Origin: Saturnia japonica
Taxonomy: Eukaryota > Arthropoda > Insecta > Lepidoptera > Saturniidae
Assembly (NCBI GenBank): GCA_033032175.1
Contig: CM065314.1
Span: 1,426,001-1,490,000, forward strand
Length of the DNA: 64,000 nt
Direction: 5' to 3'
Part shown: piece after piece, positions 54,160-64,000 of the stretch
How the letters are laid out: the number at the start of each line of letters is the position of its first letter
How positions within the stretch are numbered: position 1 is the first letter of the stretch
Program-made: the position numbers and the translations under genes
Notes under the pieces: generated by a model
What the model saw: only the letters and a program-made list of their open reading frames with translations
Database searches by the model: none
Told to the model about the DNA's origin: nothing

Positions 54160-56075
54160 GCCTGAACATTGTTTGTTGATTTCTGTATATACCTATCGCA
54201 TTGTAGGAAAAACCAATTTCTCAATTTTAACCGAACTGTGCTTAATAGGGTATACACTATTAGTTGGTCTGTATAATATAACATTCCCGTATATTGTTGA
54301 TTCAAAAATAAAACGCTATGAAAGTTCCTCAGTCAGTTAATTAAAAAAATATTCAACTTAGCTCTTATGCGATTCGCGGGTCAAGAACTTATTATGACAA
54401 CCTACCTCAATTTCTTCATAAAAAACTACCTTATAAGCTCATTAGTCATTTTGTACTGTTTTTAATGATGCTTGAATCGCAATTTAGTTGTGGCTCACCA
54501 ATCTGACATGTTACTTCAGTGCTAGTTTTAAAATACGGGACTATAATTAACTATCTAAGATTAATTTACTTATTTTAAGTGATTTAAGTTATTTTACTCC
54601 AAGGTCTCTAAAACCTCATGTTTTTTGTTCGGTTGTGATATTTCTGTCAGTTGTTTAATGGGTCGCACTTCAGCTAATGATTGATTTTGATGACACGTTC
54701 TTTTTGGACGGGCGCTAGTGCGATTGATAATTGTTTTTTTTTCTAATCCTAATTTAGTAAAGTGACTTCCGTTCGTCTGATGGTAATTAAAATAGAATCC
54801 AAGAACAACATCCACTGCTGAGAGATAAGGATCAATCGTCGTAAAGATAGTGTCTTAGCTGGATATAAATTGACTAATCCAGAAGAAGCACTGAAACTTT
54901 TTACCATTTGATTATCTGGTATATTGTTAGAGGCGTCTACCGAGATGCAGATTGGTTTGTCTAAGGGCTTGGTTGTTATGAGATTTATTCTGACTTCTCT
55001 GAGCACCCAAAACTTACATTAAAATACTATCAAGTTACCTATATCGAAATCTATCTTGTAGTCACGAGAAGACTCTTACACCATCATTTGTAGTTGCACA
55101 ATGCAGTTTATTTCGTGGGTTTCATGACAAATGGGCGTTTAATAGTGCGCCCATTTTCTATGAAGCCCTTCATATATTGTTGTTGAGTTTATGCTATTCG
55201 AAACAGTCGCACTGCCCTTAAACTCCATTTTGGCGATCTTGCTGCTCTGCTCTTTTATGTGCTCTGATATGGCTGATATATCTAATCTTAGCTGTGAACG
55301 TGCAATTACACTTGAGGCCAGTGAGACAAGTTATTGTATGAAATAGCCGTAATGGTTTCTTTGGTTTTAAGCTTATCGCGCTCTATCCAGCTCTAGTTAC
55401 CGTTAATCCTTGAAGGCATCGATGTTTTGCTTTAAAATATTCCTCCAATCCGATCGTCTTAAAGCAAGCGTTTTCCATTGCTTATTTAAAGTTAAAAATG
55501 TCAACACGCGTCTATTGTGCTAGTCTGTCTTTTTCTGCCATTTAACAGTTCCCTTTTGCTGCGCCCGAACTGAAGCTTACAATTGGAAAAATCCGTACCA
55601 ACTTCTTCCATAGAAATAGCAATTCATCAGTGACTTACCTCGGTTAGCATTGTGGTACTGGTTGTACGTGACTTTATGTAGATATATACTGAATATTTGA
55701 TTTCCCTTTATAAAATTTAACGAAGCAGAAAAAAATATCTCTTAATTAAAAATTCATTTGATGTTAGTAAATTTTTTTTATTGTACATAGCACGCTATAT
55801 TTATTATGACGGGTTTTAATATTAATACGTATTATTTAATTAATTATCTAAAAAAATTGTGTTTCCGTTACGTTTCTGGGGCGGAGTTGTTTGGTGACAT
55901 GTTGAATATCTATCTTGTTAGACACAAAGTAATACATGCATGTATAATTACTACTATAGCTCCATTCGTAGTATAAGATTCGCGTAGAATAAGATGGGTT
56001 CTTCTGAAAACGCCTTTTTTAAGGTGCGCTGCAGACGTGTTTGTAATTTGTATGGATTTAGCGGAGTAGTAGGGA
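54160..56075. other. Noncoding DNA
   Basis: No gene is supported. Minus-strand ORFs at 54594-55006 overlap in different frames and lack recognised domains. Confidence 0.4.
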
Positions 56076-56104
56076 TCGGACCACCATGCACCATGAAATG
56101 AATC

Positions 56105-56245
56105 CAGCACAATGACTCTCTTTTGGTTTGTCGCTTTCCGAGATCAGGCTGTGTATTCAGCTGCCCCTCTAGGACTGCATGACAGCAACCACTGTCGAAG
56201 GATTCCAATCTCTTGGTAACCGTCGCCGCGTCGTTGTTTTTAGAT
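56105..56245 (+). repeat. Dispersed retroposon family D, copy 3
   Basis: It contains GGTTTGTCGCTTTCCGAGATC, AGGCTGTGTATTCAGCTG, CTGCATGACAGCAACCACTG and TTGGTAACCGTCGCCG, colinear with 6395-6500. The 107-codon minus ORF across it is incidental. Confidence 0.65.
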
Positions 56246-56289
56246 TGTTCTTTGGTTACAATCGGACACACTATCACGCTTCAATTAAA

Positions 56290-58940
56290 AAAGAACCCGT
56301 CCTTAATTATAGTTTCTAACAGTCATTGTTTCTCATTGAAACTCATTAATTTATCAATTTTTAAATAGCTTTCTCTTTCATGTAAGGGTCTAAATATATT
56401 AACTTAACCGGTAGCTTTGTCCGAGTTGCAAAAAGTAAGCGAAATTAGTTTTTATGATGTTTTCAAAATTTTTAGCTTTTATTGCTGACTTAGCCTGCAC
56501 AGAAAAAAAAAACGTAATGATAAAGAAATTGTTAATTATTTCTATGACTTCTGGCTATAATATTGTTTTGCAACAACAACATGGTACAGGATCAAAATGT
56601 ATTTGATAAGTTTAGCGGAATTCCTGTGTCAGCCCAGACAATTAATTATTATTTCTGTGAACTAATTTATTCTAATTTTCTACTGTTAAAAAGCTGTCGC
56701 AATTAGCAGCATTCAGTTTTAGGATACAAACTAAATACAACTTTTAAGTAGATCCTAATAGATTTTGTGCATGTGTGTTTGTATGTTCGCGCGCATGTGA
56801 GTGCACTTTGAAATGTGAGTGAATATTTATGCAATAATTTATGTAACATTTTATTTTAGAACTATTTTTTTAACAGACGTTAAAAAAGGAGCAGGTTCAC
56901 AAAACGAATATATTTTTTATGGATGTTCAGTCATAACTTCTCTGTTTATGATCTGATTTAGATGGTTCTTTTTGCGTTGGAAAGGGGATGATACCTCAAG
57001 GGTGGTTCAATATTAATTTGTTTGGCATTGGACCTTTGACTTCGAAGATACACCAGGAAACTCCTCAAAATCATTAAAGTTGGTTTTCATTTTTGTAAAA
57101 AATTGTAACATACCAATTCTAATGGCAATTATTAAGTAGATATATGGTTTTATGATAAAAAACATTGCCTGTATATGTAATTATTTATAAAAATAATTTA
57201 TTATTACAATTAATTACAGAATAAATATAAATATTCAAAATAAAATTCCCACTACTATTTGAATATCGAAACATTCAATTAAGTACATATTTCTGCACGT
57301 TTTATTAACAGATTTGGCAAAAGTTTAAACGTCTCTACAGCTTTACAAGTATTATATTTAATTAAATTTTACACTCTTAACTGTATACAATGTATTATGT
57401 AAAAAATACAATTTAATAACTTACCTAAGTGATATTAATTTTACATACATCCAATTGTTATCTATGACAATAACATAGACTATAACATATAAATATAACA
57501 TTTACAGAATAGATAATATGCCATACATAAAATAAAAAAGTTAAGTAAAGCTAGTTCGTAAGAATATATTAAGTTTGTCTGTTTTTTTTTTTTAAATTAA
57601 TTTTAGAATTATTTCGGAATTCCATGATTATTACACACATAATGGAAATTTCGCTATAGTCTCGATCTGACGGAACCCCTTTTTTTGGCATTTAGCACTT
57701 ACCATCAAATGCACTGTAATCATTTATCCGAGAGAGTACAAAAAACAGAAATCGATCCGAGAACATGTTTTTGCACTTACCCGGCAGTGTTTAGACGGAA
57801 AAATTGTAAAATAAGAAAATACATTGTAAAAACCGTTCCGTATTTTCTAGTCGTTTATAAGCCATAACATTATAAAGTAAAAAAGGTTTGATAAAAATGG
57901 AGTAAAATAAAACAAAAAAAACGATAACTTTTTTCGTTGTTTTTGCATTTTATCTAGCGCTGCTTAAAATTATTTCGGAAGATTTATAGTATTTAATATT
58001 AGACATAAATTTGTTTAAAATTATATTAGACTACAAAAACTTATTTATGATAATACTTTATGGAAAGAATAAAAGAGGCGAAGTTACTATGTTTTCTTTT
58101 ATATTTATTTTTATAAAATAGTAGATTACACAACAAGTGAAAAAAGAGTGAATTTAATTCGAGGGACTGAGTTGGATCCCGAGATCAGCGAACAGCAGGA
58201 TACAAGGACTGAGATTTTTTTTTCCACGAGTTATGTTCTACTTTTTACCATTGACTTTGAGAAAACTTCTTAGGTGGTGATATTTTTGGTTTGTCGCGCT
58301 TGGAGATCAGTCAGTGTAAATGCGGTCTTGCAACGGGTTAAAAAGAAAGAGAGAAAGAAGGAAGGAAAATACATTTATTGCTGTGTGATTACGGACACAC
58401 AGTTTTTTCAAAATAAAATTAATAACTCCCACCATACACATAGTAATAAACCCATCACTGATATTAAATTCAAGAAGTTTCACTTCTATCCCGTGTACGT
58501 GCAATTTTTAATACATAATTTATTTAATTCGTGCTTGTTCCAAATTTAAAAAGTTTTTATTCGCTTGTGAGTAAATGAGTGTTTTATTCACTTTATCGAT
58601 GAATAAAATTGCCTTTTTCGAGTGACAATGGTAATAATGTTATTTCTGCATTTTTTGGCTTTAAACATTTTTAAAATGTCACCTTATACACACAACATTA
58701 AGTTTCACCTTAAAGACAGATTTACTAGAAGTTCTACCTACTTATGAAGTGTTGAAATAACATCAAGTGAGATTGGTGACTACAACAAGTTACGCTATGA
58801 TACAATAAAACAACATACCCATATTGAATGTTGGAGAAATATTCAGCTGCATTAAAGTATACCATCTTTTATATATTTTATAGGTTTAGGGTTTAATTTA
58901 AATCTCATAATCCCGGCAAGCAATCTCCAAGATGATAATA
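56290..58940. other. AT-rich noncoding DNA
   Basis: No gene is supported. A fragment of family D starts near 58288 (GGTTTGTCGCGCTTGGAGATC), and a piece of the 19390-19680 repeat lies at 58475-58500 (GAAGTTTCACTTCTATCCCG). Confidence 0.45.
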
Positions 58941-58944
58941 CGCT

Positions 58945-59040
58945 AAGTCTACAAGGGAATTGGTTCCCAAATGCAGCTGAAGGAACATACATCAATTTGA
59001 GGGTGGTAGCTAGAAAGACGGGCATTAGAAAATTCCTACC
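58945..59040 (-). repeat. tRNA-type SINE, copy 3 (fragment)
   Basis: The reverse complement reads GGTGGTAGGAATTTTCTAATG, CTAGCTACCACCCTCAAATTG and TCCTTCAGCTGC, matching 2815-2910. Confidence 0.75.
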
Positions 59041-59055
59041 ACCACTCCATGGTTT

Positions 59056-59130
59056 ATTTTTTTCGAACTGTTTATACTTTTAACCTTAAGGGCCCTGGAT
59101 CCATTAGGCGCTTTAACAACTTCACCGGGC
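59056..59130 (-). repeat. Poly(A) retroposon family R, 3' fragment
   Basis: Poly(T), TCGAACTGTTTATACTTTTA, CCTTAAGGGCCCTGGA and CAACTTCACCGGG form a short 3' end of the family, adjacent to the preceding SINE fragment. Confidence 0.72.
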
Positions 59131-59559
59131 GTGTTATGGTTTAATTACAATGATTTCCTGTTCCGAATGTTCAGTAACTTTGTCAGATTCGAACCTACGT
59201 CCATAGGTAGGCAATGGCATCTAAATAATGTACCACTGAAACTACATTGTTTCAAAACTGTTTACTACTTAATATGCCATAATGAAATATGTTTTGTCTA
59301 CCGGCCGTTGACCTCGATTGCTTGTATGACGTCACTGAAAAAGAAAACAACATTGCGCTAAGGTCAGGGAACAGCATCAATCAGGCTTGTCAATAATTAC
59401 GCAAACGCAACATCAATATTGCTAAAGTTGAAACGCGATTTCAAAACAAATCCGTGTTATGTTTATCTCGCTGTTAATAAAGGCTTATTTTCTCCGATGC
59501 ATCATTGTCGAAGTGAATTCATCTTTTGCGTATTTTTATACTGATGGCGTAAGTCGAAT

Positions 59560-59735
59560 CCATGCAATGAGCCTGAGCTTGCTACCACCATCAAGTCGAA
59601 AATCTCGTCAAACACCAATAAGTGTGTTCCGGCATCTGCACTTGGTGGCCAATCCTTTGATTGTTATCGTCTTCAGAGTATTTCCCGAACCGATGATGGG
59701 TTTAACATACACGAGTGGCCACTTTAGGGTTTAAA
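59560..59735 (+). repeat. tRNA-type SINE, copy 4
   Basis: GTCGAATCCATGCAATGAGC, GCTACCACCATCAAGTCG, AATCTCGTCAAACACCAATA and GAGTGGCCACTTTAGGG are colinear with 2750-2960. The incidental ORF over it is not a gene. Confidence 0.76.
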
Positions 59736-59934
59736 TAAAATAAATTGTCTATGCTATTAATGGGACAGCTGAAAGGTGAAACCTTCGTCGGTATAGTACC
59801 TATAGGTTACTATAAAATAATGCAATTCAATTATACCGCCGTACTAAGAAACATGGTTAAGGATTTTTTTGTTATTTTTGTTCATTATGTTGTGAAGTTA
59901 TGACGTGCCTAGTGATTGTAATACACTTAACTTA

Positions 59935-60110
59935 AAATGGGGACTCGTTCTCAAGTGCAATTTCCGGAACGCTCCCAAATGTGTTCGGCGACAGATTTCC
60001 GATTTGAAATTTGTAGCTAGCCAGCCACGCGTTTATTAGAAATGCTTTACGCTCTCTAAATGTTTTCCTTCACTAAAAACTCTATGATCATCGCACGATC
60101 GCCTCGCTGA
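59935..60110 (-). repeat. tRNA-type SINE, copy 5
   Basis: The reverse complement carries the GTGAAGGAAAAC core, CTGGCTAGCTACAAATTTC and TTCCGGAAATTGCACTTGAG, colinear with copies 1 and 2. Confidence 0.74.
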
Positions 60111-60299
60111 GCGTTTTCTGCCGTCTGTATTATGGTGACTGTTCAGAAGAGCTATTCAGTCTAATTTTCTCTTCTTTCCACAACAGAACCACATGCGCTG
60201 GTCATCGGAGTCACAGTTTTCATCTCGGCACGAACTAAAAAGTTCTCAATTACTTATATTTATCGTACCGTGAAACTTTGGAACCCTCTTCAGGCCAAT

Positions 60300-60390
60300 G
60301 TCTTCTCTCCTTACGACCGCCGTTGTGTTTTGATTGTGCTGTGTTTACCAGCAGGGACAATACGTCAATGTGCCGTGCTACTGTAACAAA
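60300..60390 (+). repeat. Dispersed retroposon family D, 3' part
   Basis: CGCCGTTGTGTTTTGATTG, TTTACCAGCAGGGACAATAC and GTGCCGTGCTACTGTAAC correspond to 6490-6560 and, inverted, to 10330-10400. Confidence 0.6.
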
Positions 60391-60399
60391 AAGGATTTA

Positions 60400-61760
60400 A
60401 ACTCATGTCTCAGCGGATTGAGGTTCTTTATCGTTTTAAATTTGAGTGGAAAATAGAATTTATGGTTTACTAGCTTCTTCTCGCAACTACCTCTGCGTGC
60501 ACTTCTGGATTGGATCATTACCTGGATAAAATGTATCGTATGTATTAATCCAGGTAATATACTACCTGTGTGCCAAATTTCATTCAAATCCTTACAGTCA
60601 GTTTTGCGTGATTGTGTTATTAATAACATTCATATAGTATAGGATTGTCTTGTAAATAAAATTAGATTTTATACACAATAACGATAAATACGAGCAAATA
60701 ACTTTGCATTTTCACTAATTCGAAATATCAATATACATACGAGTATTTTTGGATAAATATTTCGGTCACCGTACGGACAACATTAAGACTACGAGCACAG
60801 ATACAACAAAACTATGGATGTAGATATACCTTTATGGTAGCATATGTAAATTATAGTAATATCTACAATATATCAATTAGTACACAACCTGTAATCTCCT
60901 TTTATCCTTTCTTTACCTTTCACAGTACCCTATTCTTTCTAGGATCAAATAGTTCTACTTACTTGTTAGTTACAGATCCTGATAGTCGTTGTTACGAAAC
61001 TCTGTGGAAACTTTACGACTTTTTACATTGTATTTGCGCTTGTAGCGTTTGCTGACAGGAATTTGTTATCGACTCTGGTTTATAACAAGATAGGTTTCAG
61101 ATGTGGTCAAATTAATTAAAATTTTGATTTAGTTTAAAACTATTACAGGAATCTAATACTTAATGTTGTAAAATTAAATTGTCGCTTTCATATTTATTAA
61201 GTAAATCAGAAGAATGTACTTTACGGTTAGATATTATTTTATATGAAAAAATCTTGTGTATAGTTAGTGATCTTGTAACTTCTGAATAAGATGACTGATC
61301 ATATTCACTTAATATATTTGTTTCATCAAGATGACGGTTCATCGCTATGTTAGTATCCGATAAATGATAGATAGAGGCGCTGTGGTCGAACCATTAACTA
61401 CCGGAAAGGGTAGAATAACGTCTGCCGGCTCAGCTAGTTGGAATATAAATAAAGCAGCAGCTGTTGTGAAACTCTTTCTCGTTTGGATGCTTACATTATT
61501 ATAAAATACGGCATAGTGACTTGTTTAAGCGAATAGCTTTCTAAATCAGTTAGTACGTATTCAGTTACCGACCTCCACCGTGACAACTGCAAGTTGGCAT
61601 GACGACGGCTATTGTTTCAACGTTCAGTTTCTCTTGAATTCGACCACATTAACCACCAGAGACAATACGGCCACTCTGCCTTTTATGCATTCTGTATAAG
61701 GAGATATTCATATTAAACCTACAAAAATTGGTCAATTTCTAGTAGGGCTCGTGCACCAAG
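60400..61760. other. AT-rich noncoding DNA
   Basis: A degraded family F tail lies inverted near 60480-60610 (CAAATTTCATTCAAATCC then GTCAGTTTTGCGTGATTG). No gene is supported. Confidence 0.45.
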
Positions 61761-61765
61761 GAGAA

Positions 61766-61830
61766 TTTTTTTTTTCGAACTGACTATACTGTTGGACAGG
61801 AGGCCTTTACAGCTACCGAAAAACGCTTAC
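61766..61830 (-). repeat. Poly(A) retroposon family R, short fragment
   Basis: Poly(T) followed by CGAACTGACTATACTGTTGG and GGCCTTTACAGCTACCG. The minus ORF to 61999 extends out of this fragment and shows no domain I can defend. Confidence 0.65.
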
Positions 61831-62259
61831 GACAGGGTTCCCTTCCATCAGGTAATAATTCTTCTTCTTCTGGCCGTATGCCATTTTTATTTGCGGTCGG
61901 TCTTTCTAATTTGTTGTCTGGTTTTTTTCTAATTGCAGTCATCATCCATGTCAGATGGGGTCGTCCATGCTTTTTCGGTCTTGGCATATGATCTAGCACT
62001 TTTTATATCATATGATCATCCAGCTTCCTAGTGTTATAACTAACCGTCATCAACTATCATTAGCCATATGGCCGTATCAACGGAGTCGTGCCTCCACTAG
62101 GTTAGCCTGTATAGATCTTACTTTGCATGTATAGGTAACCTTTGATATATTGGTTCGGAACTTTGTCTAGTAGTACGACTCTGCCCAGATCGTCTAAGGA
62201 TTATCACTTCGGTGACGTGGAGTTTATCAGAGTCAGTTTCTCAGATAACAATTATAACT

Positions 62260-62530
62260 AGCGGTCGCCCAGTGATAGAAATTCGACCAGCGACTTTAAT
62301 CATAGACTATTTTCTGTTTGACATTTGCAGTATGAACCTAAACAATGAATAGTAAGTAATATATATCACTTGCTGTCACTTTTCATTGAATGACAATGTC
62401 AATATTTTGGGGGGTCTAAGTTCAATGGCACTGGTCATTTTAGGATTTGCAGTATTAATTTATTTTGTTTAATATATTAGTAACAGATATTATAGATAAT
62501 ATTTAGCTTTCTGCACTCCTTCTACATATA
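62260..62530 (+). repeat. Dispersed repeat family E, copy 3 (lacks one end)
   Basis: AACTAGCGGTCGCCCAGTGA, ATTCGACCAGCGACTTTAAT, AATATTTTGGGGGGTCTAAG and GCTTTCTGCACTCCTTCT are colinear with 52480-52735. It stops where copies 1 and 2 continue for about 100 bp more. Confidence 0.8.
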
Positions 62531-64000
62531 AACTATTAAAAAAACTGTTTCTTGTAGTGGGATATATTTAATATTTAACTTTTAATTTTTATTAGAATAT
62601 CTGCCATAATAAGATATTTTGTGAATATTTCAAAAGGCTTCCAATTACGGTTGAAAAGTTATTCTTTAAATAGGTAGGGGGGACAACTTAGACTTAGCAT
62701 TAGGGTTCCTTCTTTATGTCGACCCTAACTACTTTCTTTTTACACAACAACTTTATAGTTTTATGGGTGTCCATGTTACAGACGTCACTGTCGAACCTAT
62801 AAGAAGCGCATCGCAATGTTAAGTAGAAATGACGAAATATCCTCATTTCATAACCCGAATGTGCAGCTAAAGTTGATCGCTAGGCGCGCACCGGCCGGCC
62901 GCGCGCGGCCTCCGACCAAGTGAAATGCACAATATCCATTCCGATTTATCTCGTTATATTCACTTACAAACGAAAAACGATTTTAAAGTGACGGATTTAA
63001 AGCTTACAACTTCGATAAAACATATCTTTACTCTGCAGATGACGTGCACAGGGTGAATTAATTCCGTTGGATTTTGTATTGTAACTAGATTGTTTTAGTG
63101 TTGAAAGTAGCTTGGATATGATTTTATCAAGGGTTCGGATCTGTATTGGAGGGAATGTGGTATTTGAGTGTTAGGTTTTAAAGTTTATTTTTATTTGGTA
63201 AGAGTTCTTGTGATATTTTTTTATGTTGGTCGAGCTGTAATCAGCTGGTCGAGCACGCGCCCCTCTGCCTCCTACGAACGGGATGATGTCAGCTTCTCAT
63301 GTTATATATTTTTCTATAAAATTCTCTTGAAATTGTAGAGCTTAACTTCATTACATCGAACGTTAGAGAGAGTTATTTATAATTTTTGTAATTTAATGTT
63401 ACAATTTTAATCGTTACCTGTGTAAAATAAAAATAAAGAAATATTTTATAATTTTTATTTACATATCGCGCACTTTTACTGAAAAAAATTGAAACATAAT
63501 ACCTGGTCGCCCGTCATTTTTTTTACATAGAATTTAGATTAAAGGCATCTTAGTTTTAAGCTCTACTATCCAAATGTTACGATGCTTGCACAGGATAGAG
63601 TTTTGAATGATGTTTATGTTCTGTACTTAAAATAATAATGTACATATATCAGCTCATATGTTTTAGATATTATTATCGTAGTTCCAATCAATGAATTCTA
63701 TTTTAAAGGTACTTAAAGTACTATTTCCGTAGAGAAAAATGGAATCAACAGTCTTCTCTAATGGTGATAATAATGTATTTATTAATTATGTATTTTATAT
63801 AGTTATATACAGACATAAAAATGCTAAGCACACACACAAATTTACAGAAACAGCAAGTTTTATTAATTTTGATATATTATTTTTTCCGAGGATAGTAGAT
63901 TCGTATACAATCTTTTTCGTTCTCGGAAATATACTGGCTGACTTTAAAAATAGAACCTTCTCGATTGTGTTTCGTTTTCATAGAAATTAAAGTGCATTAT
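62530..64000. other. Noncoding DNA with a small CpG-rich patch
   Basis: At about 62880-62925 a compact CpG-rich block (GCGCGCACCGGCCGGCCGCG) could mark a promoter or alternative first exon, but no ORF or donor supports it. The 83-codon ORF at 63739-63990 is AT-rich and unremarkable. Confidence 0.4.

Noticed and set aside
61784..61999. 71-codon minus ORF (starting MLDHMPRPKKHGRPHLTW), possibly a LINE fragment
   Set aside because: The resemblance to LINE C-termini is too weak, and part of it overlaps a family R fragment.

Overview
The window looks like nuclear DNA from a moth or butterfly (Lepidoptera). It is strongly AT-rich and gene-poor, with canonical GT/AG introns and a dense layer of dead transposable elements. 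Several elements carry tails that I know from lepidopteran genomes. One is the RTE retrotransposon 3' end, with its GGCCTATGTTCAGCAGTGGA motif followed by TGA repeats. Others are retroposons with a GTGAAGGAAAACATCGTGA core and tails beginning CTAGCTGTGCCCG. The species cannot be fixed from the sequence alone.

Three host genes can be supported, all on the + strand. Gene 1 (6869-14009, four exons) encodes a small two-pass membrane protein of about 221 residues that I do not recognise by name. Its reading frame stays open through every splice junction. Gene 2 (26171-29408, two exons) encodes a complete 199-residue MADF-BESS protein, a transcription-factor-like family, and is preceded by a CpG-rich promoter or 5' UTR. 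Gene 3 is only the first coding exon (50220 to about 50455) of a gene that continues beyond the window. It has a strong splice acceptor, a short upstream ORF and a GC-rich coding start.

The rest is introns, intergenic DNA and repeats. Autonomous-element remains include: a CR1/Jockey-type LINE (3130-5095, minus) broken by one nonsense codon and one 1-base frameshift; an RTE LINE 3' end (38625-39190, minus); three copies of the 3' end of another LINE family (9900, 36.7 kb and 47.0 kb); and a complete mariner-type element (30222-31524) with perfect 32-bp terminal repeats, a DD41D catalytic spacing and a single in-frame stop. Non-autonomous DNA elements include two hAT derivatives with 8-bp target duplications (17353-17636 and 20633-21220, the second keeping part of a transposase C-terminus), a 184-bp pogo-like MITE (23897-24080), and fold-back elements at 7.4-7.65, 29.63-29.86, 39.98-40.17 and 40.28-40.50 kb. 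Several multi-copy retroposon families are also present.

Layout: 1-6.8 kb repeats; 6.9-14 kb gene 1; 14-25 kb AT-rich DNA with DNA-element relics; 25-30 kb a retroposon and gene 2; 30.2-31.5 kb mariner; 31.5-50 kb repeat-rich noncoding DNA; 50.2 kb the gene 3 exon; 50.5-64 kb its probable intron, with repeats. I found no CRISPR array, operon, rRNA or convincing tRNA gene, and no sign of a novel multi-gene system.
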